Source: Rostrohypoxylon terebratum (lineage: Eukaryota; Ascomycota; Sordariomycetes; Xylariales; Hypoxylaceae). Taken from it: a stretch of DNA of 49,281 bases. Within the stretch, counting starts at the first letter, position 1. Every line of letters begins with the position of its first letter. Under the pieces are notes generated by a model, which saw only the letters and a list, made by a program, of their open reading frames with translations, had not been told where the DNA came from and ran no database searches. The translations under genes were made by a program, and so were the position numbers. Location: the NCBI GenBank assembly GCA_022497145.1, contig MU386008.1, forward strand, positions 1-49,281, given 5' to 3'. This document shows positions 11,270 through 23,276 of the stretch, in pieces.

Positions 11270-13015
11270 GCTGAATCCGCTAGACTGATCAGTGATAACC
11301 CGACAGCCCGACGCAGTCAAACCACCTGAACAGGCAGTTCCCAGCGGGCGAATCGGTACTACGAACTGTTAAACATGCTAAACATTCTCTTCAACCAATC
11401 CGTCATCCATCTTGATTTTCTAACCCCATATGGGGTGACGGATCATATTGTGGTTTGCGACGAGCCTACAGAAGGCTCTACGCTCACCGACTTCTTCCTC
11501 GCCCCTCATCAATCCCACGTTGATATACATCATCAAAAACCGGAAACACATGTGATTAGATATGCCATATACTACGCCCAGACCTCAGAGTCGCACCACC
11601 AACCGCTACGTCCTAGGCGCCCCGTGAAGCGTCAATTTCATGCTAATCACGGCCCCCGATGCACAATCACGCTGCCACCCGATCTGCGTCAACTTCCATG
11701 TAATACGACTTACGCAGTAGTAGGACTTGCGCTGCCTACGATTCTACTATGTACAACTTGTGCATAATACACTAGAGCCTACAGGACTGTCCTGCATCTA
11801 TCCAGTCGCCGTTCCGGCGGGATATTTCATCCTTGAAACCCCAGTAGATCAGCAAAGGGAAGAAGGGACGTTACGTACGATTTCAATCTAAGTAGCCTAC
11901 CTAGGTCCTAGGACCTAAATACTCAATAAATAAAAAAAAGCCCCCAACGTCGCCACAGCCACTCACTATCTAGCGATTAATATTCGTCCAACTGCAGATT
12001 CCATGGTCCGACAATGCCTCAATACCCTCACATTTCGGCAACAGTGGCGAATAAATGCGTGTCTCGCTTCTTTGCATCGGGGCTTAGGATTCTAGTGCCG
12101 CCGTATCGTGGGAAGTTCGCAACCTCTCGGATTGCAACGTGATTAAGGCACATCCTTCGGACTTCAACAGTCTGGTTCAAAGCCACGTTCCCCAACGCCC
12201 TCGTTCCATCCAGGTTAAGTGCTTGCAGATGACAAACTTCCGTGCAATAATAAGTAGGTAGGTAGGTAGGCATACGTAATTGTTGTAGTATCTGGCAATT
12301 GACAATCGAATCGGCGGTACATCCCGAATACTTACGCCTAGCATCTTTCGATGTATATGTGGGCATCAGCATATAAAGTCGAATTGTTGAATACCGAGGA
12401 GTTATCATCGAAGCATACTCTACTAGGCAATCAACAGCTAGAATTAGGATATTCAATGTCAGGTGAAATAAAGCAATACCCAAAAGCATTGGCTCTCGCT
12501 TCCAAGTTAATTTTACCTTTTCTAGGATACAATAATCGTTGAATGCTTGTCGTGACATTCTGTTGTTGCGGAGATATAAAGCCAGCTGCCCAACTTAGTA
12601 AGTACCTACCTAGGTCTGGGGATTCAACAAAGTCGAGTGAAGGGGGGAGGGGGGGCAAAATCAAGCATGGCCGAGCAGATCCTAAAGAGATCGGATCATA
12701 AAGGGGGTATCACAGAAAGCAGGTAACCGCGTGCTCGTTACCTCATCACGTAGGAATATCGCCTGTTCAGGTATTCCGGGTTGGCACCATGCAACTGAGT
12801 AATTTAGTAACCAGGACTTCATCAAACAAAAGCGGATTTTTATTCATAATCTATTTAAAAACTGAGTAAAATAGCAATAACACCAATTATGATATGTAAA
12901 ACCAATCCTCGTCGACCAGCATGAAGGTATAATCTCAAAGCAACCGAGAAACGCAGGCTATGAAACAGTCTTCGACTTATATAAAGTGGGTGTAGTGTTC
13001 AATGTCTCGAAATAC

Positions 13016-14398
13016 TCAATCCGAGAATCCCTTCAAGCGATTCTTGCGTTCATACTTGTTCGGCCTTTGAGTCTGGGGTGCGGAGACATACTCTGTCTTT
13101 GCGCCACTTAACAGGTCTCTTACAACGGGATTATTCAAGTAGTGGCTAGCGAGACCACCTCCAAGAATGGACTTCAGCATTCCAACTCGAGCAGATAAAG
13201 ACCAAGTATCAATGACGATACTGATGTTCTGGATTCGAAGCTTCTGTCGGTAGCCGTATTCCTGATAGTCACCATTGAAGTCGGATTTGTTGCCGCCGGT
13301 ATGAGGATTGCTTGCAAATCGTCGTGCGGTCGAGTATCCTGGACCTTTGCCCTGTTCAAGGGAAGTTACGATACTGTTGAAATTGCTATGAAGCTGTCGT
13401 TTATCCTTCTTGGAAATAGACTTTGAGGACTCTCTAGTGAGTGAGTGCATTCGGTGAAGAAGGGCATCCTGGTCATAGCGCATATTCCAAGTCTCTCCTG
13501 TCTCTTCCTCGTACTCGCGAGCGCTTTCCAACAGCAAAGCGATATTGGATCCAGCGGCAACCTGAACGTCGACGTCGTTGCTGTCAAGTTGTTCCATGAA
13601 AGCTTCTAGTGCCTCCGTACTCTGTTCTTCAAGGTCGTCAAGACCACTTGCAACAAATCCCCAGGCGTTTAAGGCCGCACTAACCACTGGCCCATTATCG
13701 CCAGCTTCAATTACGTGACCGTCGCTCTGAATTATCTCAATAAGAAACTCCAAAAACTCTTCAGCAGCAGTCACAGAGCCTCCTCCGCATAACGTCGATA
13801 CGGCCATGGCTCGAATAGCTAGTACCTTGATCTGTTCGTTGTCGTCATCGTCATAGTCCGAGTTCTCGCAGAGGGTCTTCAGAGTTGAGTACACGCGACC
13901 ATGAATGCTCTCAGCTCCGGATGTGAGGGTAGTCACCATCAAAGCCTTCAGCGACCACATCACTCCCTGGGGAGTTCGGCGGCCACGTACACTCTTGATC
14001 AGCATGGGGATAAGTTCGTCCATCTGCGCATCAATTTCCTCTGCACTGGGGTGATGTCGAATCAGTTCGGTGTAGGCATTCAGCTTGTCTGCTCTATCCT
14101 GACCGCTATCGCGCTTTTGGTCTAGCAAATCCACAATATGGTTGTGCAAAACCTCTGACGCTGAAGGTGGTACTGTTCCTTCTTCCTCGTCGCCTTCTTC
14201 CGAGATGATGAGCGAGCTGGCTAGACTGTCGGTGTACTCGTATTCACTATCGTCTTCTTCGTCGGATGCGTGTCGACTAGTAGCACGCGAACCAGGGCGT
14301 GAGCTGGCGGGAGACTGTTGCGCGGAAGGCTGTCGCGAGCGCGCTTTTCTAGAGACGGTTTTGCCGCTCTCGAAGATCTTCTTTCGCAGGTCGTGCAT
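13016..14398 (-). CDS. Interferon-related developmental regulator (IFRD) family protein
   Basis: A 460-residue single-exon gene. Residues 1-75 are a basic, Ser/Arg-rich then acidic low-complexity leader (ASDEEDDSEYEYTDS). From about 80 to 350 an all-helical IFRD repeat domain follows, with VLHNHIVDLLDQKR, GVMWSLKALMVTTLTSGAES and IKVLAIRAMAVSTLCGGG. The C-terminal IFRD_C region (about 380-460) contains KLRIQNISIVIDTWSLSARVG and YLNNPVVRDLLSG. In animals IFRD2 (and related IFRD1/Tis7) has been linked to ribosome inactivation and transcriptional co-regulation; the fungal homologues are largely unstudied, so role is by family only. Length and domain order match fungal members. The start MHDLRKKIFESGK agrees with a typical N-terminus. 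It is divergent from the FHA gene across a 2.7-kb gap. Confidence 0.9.
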   Translation of the reverse strand: MHDLRKKIFESGKTVSRKARSRQPSAQQSPASSRPGSRATSRHASDEEDDSEYEYTDSLASSLIISEEGDEEEGTVPPSASEVLHNHIVDLLDQKRDSGQDRADKLNAYTELIRHHPSAEEIDAQMDELIPMLIKSVRGRRTPQGVMWSLKALMVTTLTSGAESIHGRVYSTLKTLCENSDYDDDDNEQIKVLAIRAMAVSTLCGGGSVTAAEEFLEFLIEIIQSDGHVIEAGDNGPVVSAALNAWGFVASGLDDLEEQSTEALEAFMEQLDSNDVDVQVAAGSNIALLLESAREYEEETGETWNMRYDQDALLHRMHSLTRESSKSISKKDKRQLHSNFNSIVTSLEQGKGPGYSTARRFASNPHTGGNKSDFNGDYQEYGYRQKLRIQNISIVIDTWSLSARVGMLKSILGGGLASHYLNNPVVRDLLSGAKTEYVSAPQTQRPNKYERKNRLKGFSD

Positions 14399-16454
14399 TT
14401 TCGTAAGCCGGAGATCTAGTATTCTTTGCTAATACAGTAGGGTGGTTCCAAGAGGGTGGTTCCAGTAGGTTAGGTTGTTCAGCAATAGTTGCAGTAATGT
14501 AAAAAAATAGAAAAGGGTATCAAGTTTTGAATCCTCTAGTATGCGAATGGTGAAATGATTGAGTTGCTTGCGACATGAATTCCATGAGGATGGATTGAAA
14601 GCTGAGTCAAGTATGTGAATTTGTAGGTTGTTGTGAACCCTCTTTGTGATGCGCTTGTTCAAAAATGCTGTTCTGGTTCGAGGACAATCAAGATGTTTAA
14701 ATAGAATTGAGTTTCAGTTTCAGTTTGGGTTTCAATGTTGGTAAATTGCGGGAATGGAAATTGGAACTAGAAATGGGCGTTGAAATAATAAAGATTTTGC
14801 AGGTGCAACTCGGATTTCTTGAGGTAAGAAGCCGGGCAAATCGGACATAGGCCTTATGGAAAATGGGAAAGGATGAAAGGGATTCTCGTCTTCTGGGTAT
14901 TTAATCAGACGCAGGAACTTCAAGGTTTGTGTAAAGGCAAAACAGGTAGGAAGGCGCGCGTCATCTGGTAACTCGACTCGTCATATGAACAACCGCGGGG
15001 CTCTGATGTTCCCCAGTTTTATGTATCGCCACCAACTAGGTACCTAGTACGAACACCGAATGTGTTGCGGGAAATGGGTACTTCAAGTACCCCATACTTG
15101 TGTGGGGTGAATGGATTGAACATGCCCAGAAGTTTGTACCTAGTATCTTACCACTTATCAAATACTTCAATATTGAATACACTATGAACACATATAATGA
15201 TTCCTGTTCGTGGTAGCATTGGGCTACAGTTGTAATTATTTACATGCAGTTTTATGACATAAAAGTCTTGGTTTTGTTTCGTTTTTAATTCTTGAATTAG
15301 CTATGTTTATTTTTGTATCTTATGTACTAGGTAGTACATATGTTAGACATGAAAACTGCCTTCATATGGGATGGGCACTCTAGTCTTCCGGTCCACTCAT
15401 TTTACCATGATAAATGCATTAGACAACACGTTCCATGTCTGGCCAGTAAGCCTCGAAAGAGGAAAAAAAAACTAATACGATTCTGTATTCATCTGGTTCT
15501 TCCAAAGGTTGATAGAAATATATACTGAGATAGGACCTCAATGCAACTATCAGTATCTTGGTGTCTTAAACCAGCCCACACTTCACCTACCTAGGTCCTA
15601 GGTATGAACTCCACTAGCTGAACTTTACCAAATTGAAAGTACCCAAGTAAGTACACATGTACCTATTAACTCCTTGCAACCTTTATCGTACGAGTAACAC
15701 CTGGCAGCTTTTGAGTCATCCGCAAAATCGTCGAACAGCCCCTACGATATTAGACATTTTACATTGCTTATTCAGTCCTCTATCCATTCTAACAATGCCC
15801 AGTCCTTAGAAAAGCCGACCGAGTGAAATGTCATCGTTGAAGTCCAAAAACAGGAAGCAATATGAAGTGTTCAGTTCAACTTCAGCCTTACCATAGTAGT
15901 ACTTAAAGTGATTAAATGTGTTAAATGGGATGCATTAGGTCAAGTGGAGTCTAAACCGGGTACCCTGCTACCCTGCTAGTACTAGGTAGGTATTGATAAG
16001 GCCCTTATCGTTAATATGTTATCAGAGAATCAGGCAGTCACAGCCCCGCTATGGAACCCCCAGCTTCCTCTAACTCAAGATATTGGACATGGACATGGAT
16101 GTATGTACTATGTATGTATGTACGTACTGCGTAGAATGATCGCCTATTAAGTTAATAATGTTGGGTACTCTAGGTAATAGTGGTAGCGACCCTAGCTCCT
16201 CTTCTGCCTAATCCACTATGCATCATTTAGGTCATCTGTTCGTCGGTGTCATCGACATCATCTGGAGCATCTGGAGCATCTGGAGACGTAAGCCTAAGGT
16301 TTCGTGCTTCGTAGTACCACAAACTGCGATAAACTGCAATTAGAAATCTGAGGCATATTCTGAGCAAGGCTACATGTGTACCTAATATAATACATACATG
16401 TATGTAGTAGCAATTTCAATTCGTCTAATTCACCGCAACTCCCTCTCTTGAACT

Positions 16455-16484
16455 TAGGTCCTAGGTCCTAGGTCCTAGGTCCTA
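16455..16484. repeat. Tandem palindromic repeat, 7-bp unit x4
   Basis: The unit TAGGTCC is repeated about four times, producing overlapping CCTAGG palindromes. It is the densest instance of a motif scattered through the intergenic regions of this window. Confidence 0.85.
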
Positions 16485-16787
16485 CATGGTATTTTGCCTG
16501 CTGCCCGCTGCCCGCTGCCCGCTTACCATAAGGTTGGCGCTTTACAACTGCCCCGCCAATCGCAGCGCTCCTGCCCATTTAACGTCCATCATTCCCATCA
16601 TTCTTTAGGTGGGAGATATGCTAATCAGTACAGGAGTGCAGGTAGGTACCACTGGCACCACTGACACCACTGACTGCCCACTGGGCATGCTCTCAACTTA
16701 TTGGATATGTACTAAACGAAATCGCACCTTCTTAGCTTCTCTGACACATTACCAACCTTGGAACCTGGGCAGCTCCACCGAAACCAT

Positions 16788-16860
16788 CACTCCCCCCCTC
16801 CTACCTCCTCGTCCTCTTCACTCCTATCCCTCCTACTCTTCACCTCTCTCTTGTTCAAAC
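16788..16860 (+). promoter_or_regulatory. Pyrimidine-rich tract upstream of FHA gene
   Basis: About 70 bases are almost entirely C and T, 220-290 bp before the FHA start codon. CT-rich stretches near transcription starts are typical of fungal genes that lack a strong TATA box. Assignment to this gene is inference from position and strand. Confidence 0.45.
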
Positions 16861-17077
16861 CTTGACCACATATATTACATACATAGTATATTATCTGAGA
16901 TCTTCCTACCATATTACCGAACCCTTCATTTCTCATCTCGCTCACACGTCCTACATCTTTTTGATCTACTGCGTCGTATAACTGGACCTATCCAATAATC
17001 TGGAGACGTTCACCCAACCCTCGAGGCTCGGCAGCCACCAGCTGTCGTTCTCCCCTCCCTCTATATAACCGGACAAG

Positions 17078-19804
17078 ATGGAGGTCATCAACTACTCGAG
17101 TCCCAGCGAGGAGGAATGTAAGAAATACACGTTTCCTGATCATATTCATTTGCGTCTGACTATGACTAAACCATGTGCGATCTAGCAGTCAACATCACCT
17201 TGATCCTACGACCTTCGCTCAACCCACCAGACTCGGAACCGAAGCGCGAATTTACCCTCAGTCGCCAGAAACCATCTATCCGAATCGGCCGAGCATCTAA
17301 AGTCCCAACTAAAGGCTTCGTTGGAGCAAAGGACAATGCTTGGTTTGATAGTCCAGTCATGTCCCGACAACATGCTGAGCTACTTTTTGATTATGACCAC
17401 ACCCCAAAGGTAAGCTTACCGAACAAGTTCGTGACGAGGCTTCCCTTGTCCGTCGCTCTTTAACTTTTATCTGACTTTCGAATATAGTGCGTGTTTATCA
17501 GAGACATTGGATCTCTCCACGGAACATTCCATACGCCTGTCAGCGGAAAGGAATCTAGACTGGAGCAGCACAACCTAGTCAAATTATCGGATGGGGACTC
17601 GCTCCGGTTCGGCACTGATATCTTCAGAGCCTCGACAACATTTCCTCCCTGCGCACTAGACTTCTTCATGGATAGACACACCGTGCCGTTAGTTCAGAAT
17701 ATCCTTTGGACTCAATCAAATATCTTAACATCTCGTTGTAGGAAACCCCAGATCACCTCATCTACGACCTTATCGACCAATCGAGTATTTACCATTCCTG
17801 ATGATATCGATGAGGACGACGATGAGGACGATGATGACAGTGTCATCGAGACGGCGATTGCGCCGATGCAGAAGGCCGATAATCGGCGTGGTCCATCAAT
17901 CGATTTGACTCGGGATGACACCGACGAGGCTGATGACCACACAACTCGCAACAACCTCACATCTGATGTCATCGACCTAACCTCGGAACCCGACGAGCAC
18001 TCAGATCACGAATTGAATATGGCAAGCAACTGTCATGCTTCCGCCTGCCCCCCAACCACCAGAATGGCGATCCCGGGTTCTATCCCTCAAGAAGGTGCTA
18101 GCTTTAGAACCAATGATTATTCGCCAGCACTTCCAACGGGCATGTACCATTCTCCTAAACCCATGGGTCTTGTTATCATCCCGGATCAGTTTTCTGATCA
18201 CGAACACGGGACTGGCGCCTATCATGACCAAGACGACGAGGATATGACCAGCGAAGACATCCGATTGACAGATTCCGACACTAGTTCAGTCGCCACCAGG
18301 GATTCTCTTAAGGAGTCGGATGCTGAGGGCGAAGAAACAGACGAGGACGATGGCGATGATGTCGGCGGCTCTTCGAGTTCTATTTCATACGGAGACGGCT
18401 GGGAAGACGACTCGCAGTCTTCCGAACACGATGATGGATATGACGAGCGTTCTATCATCTGGGGAGATTATGAAAGTAAGCTACCATGAACTCTGGCTGT
18501 ATTCAATATACGCAGTATACTAACAACGGTGTCCCCTTCTAGGTGCTGATGACGTACCCTATTCAGAGGTTGAGACTTCGTCGTCGAGCGAAGAATCAAG
18601 AGGCCCGGTGTCAAACGCTAACTCACCAGCGGCTGACTCACTTGATGTGAATGGGGCAGCAAGTATCCCGAGTAAACCCTCTGATGCAAAACAGTCTTTT
18701 GTCACTCCGTTCTTGTTTACTGCACCTACACAAGAAACGCCGGTCGCTCATCCTCGAGAACCGAGTCCGTCGGATGCTGCGATGTTCAAGAGTCACCCCG
18801 TGATTGATCGCGCCCCTAATGATACTAGAGCCCAGGCTCTGGGCGAGAAGTCAGGCAAGTATGAATTCTTCGCGGCTAGGGAGAGTAATCGCACCACTCT
18901 CGTGGACCAGCTTCCTCCGCCACCTATCTCAGCGCTCAGAGAAACTTTATCGGAGGAAATGAACCGATTCGAAGTTAAGAGTGGCATAGAGGCAGACCAG
19001 GCGTCACATCTTTCAATGCCCCAGGTCGTGGCTGATGCAAGCCAATCAAAGCCCATTGGGAAGAACGTCGACGCTATCAATGCGCCTAAACCCCCCCGCG
19101 TATGTCTTAGCAGTATAGATAGTATTGTGTTTGACGACGAGATGCAAGATTCCGCAAGCCATAAGCCAGCGTGGTCGTTCTCCGGAGAGAGATTCATTAA
19201 CAATCCACAAATTGAGAATCTTCCCAACTCACGCTCAGAACGACTCCAAAGCCCGGAACTCGACATGACTAGCGCGTACTCTTTCCAGATGAGCAAGATA
19301 GCATCCGAGAGTCGCACTAGCCAACAGCCCAGGCGGGTTGGTATTAAAGATCTCCTGCAAGAGTCGAACTTGCTTAATTCAGACACTCCTATATCAAACT
19401 CTGCGGCCGTGCCCTCATCAATCACAACCACCTATCAGGAATCGCAGACACGCAATAACTTGAAGCGATCCTTCGAGACGGCGTTCATTGTTGAGCCCAT
19501 TGTACCACAGATGGACGTGGATATGCGAGACGAGCACATTCATACTAATGACGACTTTTCCCCAGAACATACACAGATACAACCGAGTACCTCCATCATA
19601 CCTGAAGATGCACCCAGAGAGACCCCGGCTTCTGAAACTGTCCCATCCAAGACAGGGATGCCGGCCGAGCCCGTCGCTACTGCCAAGCGGCCAGACTATT
19701 ACCAACCGTCAAAGAGACGCCGCTTTGCCCAAGCAGCGGCTTGTGTTGCTCTCGGGGGAGCTGCCGCGTTCACCTTCATGGTCTCTACTGCGCCTGTTCT
19801 GTAA
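17078..19804 (+). CDS. FHA-domain protein with acidic disordered body and C-terminal membrane anchor
   Basis: Four exons: 17078-17117, 17186-17409, 17488-18475, 18543-19804, about 837 residues. Introns have GTAAG donors, TAG acceptors, and a TACTAAC branch site in the last. The FHA domain (about 30-135) shows IGRA (Gly48, Arg49) and SRQHAELL (73-80). The usual S-x-NGT reads S-L-HGT, so the conserved Asn is His99; phosphothreonine binding may be altered. The body is acidic and disordered with SUMO-interaction-like runs (VIDLTSEP, SIDLTRDD). A basic stretch (KRPDYYQPSKRRR) precedes a hydrophobic tail of about 20 residues ending STAPVL, as in tail-anchored proteins. SLMAP/Far9-type STRIPAK subunits share the FHA plus tail-anchor plan but have coiled coils, not seen here; I do not assign it to that family. 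A 54-nt segment (17688-17741, GTTAGT…TTGTAG) could be a further in-frame intron. Confidence 0.82.
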
Positions 19805-21928
19805 TCAATGCTTGTTGTCAGCTTCATGGGGCCGGATACGCCATTTCAATGCATCGGCGATGGGGAGGCTATCAGGGTGGTTGTGTGTTACTCTGGACCG
19901 CCCAGATAAAAGATGCGATCAAGAGTGCACTGATTTCCTAAGAGTTATATCCACATTGCAACCGGAGTAGATAGGTCGGGATGTGGCGTCATAGCTTCTT
20001 TGTTTCGGGGGATGTTGAGCTCACTACATGCCACTGCATCTGTCTATTTGTGGCAAGGGACGAATCACGGAATGTCATTTACTGCTGGGGGGGGAGGGGT
20101 ATAGGACTACGGTTACTGGCTATGAATCCTAGGGTATTTTGATTTACTTCCCTTTTTTCTTTTTCATGACGACGTCCTTGTAATGGGTTTACACAGATCC
20201 ATGAACAGTTCCACCCAAGAGCTAGCATATTAGGCAACTGCTAATGCGAATCGCTTCTAATAATCCACTTGTGGTACGTATATGAGATGGTCCAGGGTCA
20301 GATCCTTATCCGTTGTTAGCACATCTATCGGATAGGGGGTTGTCTCGGGCACGGTAACTCACAACATAGTAGATATCGTTCAGTGTTTTGTGCTTACGGT
20401 GTCATTTAGAAAAGTAAATAAACTTACCCAGGCACCTTATATGAGAAGCTTAAGATAGAATAACGTGTATAATCCAGTTGCCGGTGTAGAGACTACTGGT
20501 ATTAGCGGAAACAGGCTCATGGCGGGAAACAGCATGTTACGAGGTTGCACATATTTTGGCTCGTTCCAATGAAGTATTGAACTTGAACCAAGAAAAACAA
20601 TACAGAGGCGCTCAAGGCTGAGGGCTAGAGGCTTGATCATATGATTCCAAACCTGATTTAATCGTTGGAGGCCGATAGCGGCAACAATAGATAGTATTCC
20701 TAGAATCTAAACCCCCTATCGTAGTTTCATATATATCAAAGCTCGATAAGATCGCTTTCCCTATCCGATCGATCTAGTTGCCAAGCACTGGGCAGGGAAT
20801 CGCGCTATTCTTGGTATAACTGGGCTGACAACGTCACCACAACATCGGCGAATAGGCAACTAGGACATCCATTCAGCAACACATCTTAGTAATTCATATT
20901 TGCGGGGCGCTGAAACATGCGCCTTCATGCTTCTCATGAGAACGCGGTCCGAGGCTCTCTACCTGTTCACTGTTCACCGTCCCCACCACCCCTGGTTCGT
21001 GCTACGAGAACCACATCGTCGGGAACGGGTTTCCGCTCAGTCAGACCCCAGATTATGTAACTTTCCTGTGGCATACTCGGGTAGATAACCTCCCGGTCCG
21101 AAGCAGGATTCTGGATTGCTGCGAGTATCCGAGCCGCACCCAGGTAACGAGGTATTCCCCCCGCAAACCCGTGAAAGCCACGTAGTGTCCGAACACACCT
21201 TTGTGTTCCCAACGACTCGGGAATAGTAATTCACGTCAACGTCTCCAAGGACTCGCACGCCATCCAACGCTCTGGTAGAATCTCTCGTGGCCGTCGAGCA
21301 CAGATCCAGAAGAGATCTGAGGGTACTAATAGCGAAAACTTGGGACGGCACGTCGACAGGGATCGAACCTCGGTGTCTGTGCTCCAGACACAGGTCAGGG
21401 TATGGTCCTTCGAGAATGCGGCATGTAGATTCGTTGGATCCGTAGATCTCGTGTCGTACCCGGCCATCGAGTCTAGCCTGCTGGGATCATAAGTCGTAGC
21501 CGATGAACGCCTTAGCGTAACCCTTGACTTGATTGGCGCTCGATGAAAGGAAAGGGGTTTACTGTTGGTAGGGCGGCTTATCTTCCAATTTTTTTATTCA
21601 AAAAAATTCTACCGGAAGAATCAAGTTGATGTTTCGTCGTCTGACATCTTTCTGCAGCATTTCTTTGTGGTCAGTTGGAAATGTCGTGTGGTGAGACGAA
21701 TAGTCCTGGAGGAGGCGGTGAGTCTGAAGATTCGGAATGGGATCGCCGTCGGATGAGTTGGAGGGGATTGTGATGGCATGCTTCAATCTGACTTCCCTTG
21801 CTTATAAAAGTGAGAGGCGCCGACTGCTTCCGCAAGGAAATGAGACTCAGGACAAGATCAAATCTTATACTTCGACTCGCCTCAAAAAGCCTTATCCCGG
21901 TTGATCATTAGCTCCCTACCTCATCACG
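19805..21928. other. Intergenic region with an unexplained GC-richer block
   Basis: From 19805 to about 20930 the sequence is AT-rich without a recognisable gene. From about 20960 to 21480 it becomes GC-richer, and the minus strand carries three overlapping open frames (20967-21212, 21037-21351, 21231-21467). Phrases such as YIIWGLTERKPVPDD look coding-like but match no family I recognise and no intron set joins the frames cleanly. This may be a decayed gene or repeat fragment. A B-box-like GGTTCGATCCC (minus strand, about 21358-21368) is not supported by a cloverleaf. Confidence 0.4.
21803..21810 (+). promoter_or_regulatory. TATA box for the zinc-ribbon gene
   Basis: TATAAAAG lies 126 bp upstream of the ATG at 21929, at a fitting distance for a fungal TATA element plus a short leader. 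Confidence 0.5.
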
Positions 21929-22291
21929 ATGGCGCAACAAGCTCAGCAGACATATGGATACTACACTACGTCTTATACAATGGACGAAGATCGAGCTATC
22001 TACGGTCTCGGCCAGAATCGAGATATGCCTTCCTTGTGCCCGAACTGCAAAGGCAACCCAAGAGAGTACGGGATCTTATCAAACAGAAGCATATGATACA
22101 AGCAACGCTGACGATATAAACATAGTCGAGTGAACTGCAACAGATGCGGAGCTACTGGCATGCTAGGTTTTCCTGGTATCAGTGGTAGCGATGGACGACG
22201 AGACAGAGGCCAAACTTCTTCCGGAGGCCCCGGCTCAGGACGTGGCAATTCTAGAGGGGACTCCTCTGTCCTTAGGGGTTCGAGGCGATGA
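21929..22291 (+). CDS. Small two-exon zinc-ribbon protein with Gly/Arg/Ser-rich tail
   Basis: Exons 21929-22065 and 22126-22291 give 100 residues. The 60-bp intron has donor GTACGG, branch-like GCTGAC and acceptor ATAG; unspliced, the frame stops 8 codons after the donor. Splicing brings together two CxxC knuckles: Cys37-x2-Cys40 (SLCPNCKG) and Cys50-x2-Cys53 (VNCNRCGATG). The result is a compact four-cysteine zinc ribbon split by the intron. The N-terminus is Gln/Tyr-rich (MAQQAQQTYGYYTTSY). The tail is Gly/Ser/Arg-rich with RGG-like spacing (SGGPGSGRGNSRGD), a composition typical of RNA-binding or condensate proteins. Reconstitution of both cysteine pairs across the intron is the main support. 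Family unknown; the C-x2-C pairs with GATG recall DnaJ-type zinc-finger repeats. A TATA box lies upstream. Confidence 0.7.
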
Positions 22292-23276
22292 GCCGTAATT
22301 GAAGGGATAAGGGGGCTCTAGGTACCCAGAACATTTGACGGATGGATATACTCGATAAGGGGGTATGAGGTCCGCCTGGCTTTGTGATCTTTTAGTCGGG
22401 TTTATGGTTATTGGAATCATTATTTTCTTTTCACAATGTAGGGGTTGGGAATCTGTTGTTTACATTTTACATTACTAGCATCTATAGGTACCTAAGTTCT
22501 TGGTATGCACTTCCGAAGAGAAGCGAATACAGTTTCAATCAAGATGTTCTCAATCTTCTTGAAACAGGTTTTCTTCCGAATTCCATTTTCTTCGTTATAT
22601 GGTAAACCAAAGGTCTCGAATGCAGATGACAGGAGGCTTACTCGCGTCGAAGCTGCTGAACCCAAACTGATTGCTGAATCTCACCAACCCACTTATGATG
22701 CAATCCTTGTCATAAGCAGGTTCTTATATATGATCTTAGTATAAGCAACACATATGAAGCTAACTTGAATTAGTTACCAGTAATAACGACACTTCACAGT
22801 TCTGAAGTACTTATCTTAGTGAAACAGCAGTTGGAAGAATCACATCTAGTCTCTACGGCCAGTTTAAGTGAATTGGGAGATATCTGGAAGTTTAAAGGGC
22901 CATGGGGAAATGTTGTCCGATTTATTCCTTGGTGTGATGATTATTGTAGACCAAAGGTTATCATATCTTGTTATTTTCCGCCCTGCCGAACAATGTGAGT
23001 GCTGGCAGCAAAACCTTTACTAACGTTTATCCCAAATAAGGTAAGTGACGACCAAATTGCTATTTACGACTCGATTCATTCGTTGCCGTTACGAGGGCAC
23101 CAGTAGGGAGTGCTCAACCAGGAAGCTAAGCTTCTCCACCTTCTTCAGCAGTCCGGTTACTTACTCATCGACCTCTATGGTAAAAGTGTTTAAAAAGTGC
23201 TCGTGTACGTAATTACTCTTGCTATAATTCTTGCCGGTTAGGATTTATATAGGCAATATTTGTTTATGATAGAAAT
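22292..23276. other. Intergenic region
   Basis: AT-rich upstream region of the nitroalkane-oxidase-like gene. Short ORFs at 22411-22605 and 22505-22744 have no recognisable domain. No repeats or RNA genes noticed. Confidence 0.5.

Larger units (their letters stand above)
8946..13015. other. 4-kb intergenic region
   Basis: Separates the start of the disordered-protein gene from the 3' end of the IFRD gene, both on the minus strand, so most of it is upstream and 5'-UTR sequence of the former. It holds A/T and C/T tracts, three short tandem repeats (10626-10653, 11241-11269, 12254-12269) and several CCTAGGT-type motifs (for example 11899-11915 and 12603-12613). ORFs at 9773-10093, 11375-11767 and 12028-12558 show no domain and odd composition; I do not call them genes. 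Confidence 0.5.
14399..17077. other. Divergent intergenic region between IFRD and FHA genes
   Basis: 2.7 kb shared upstream region for the minus-strand IFRD gene and plus-strand FHA gene. It is rich in the palindromic CCTAGGT/TACCTAGG motif (about 15039-15049, 15591-15604, 15977-15990, 16455-16484), with a GCTGCCC triplet repeat near 16499-16522. From 16788 to 16860 it turns strongly pyrimidine-rich (runs of CTCC and TCCTC), a common core-promoter or 5'-UTR feature in filamentous fungi, fitting the FHA gene downstream. No gene recognised. Confidence 0.55.

Noticed and set aside
11375..11767. 130-codon plus-strand ORF
   Set aside because: No domain, no consistent introns or promoter signal, and His/Thr/Pro-rich composition like translated non-coding DNA. 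Kept as intergenic.
21350..21420. tRNA gene (perfect-looking GGTTCGATCCC B-box on the minus strand, and a CTCCAGA loop on the plus strand)
   Set aside because: The T-stem does not pair, no acceptor stem or D-arm could be drawn on either strand, and the two hints lie on opposite strands.
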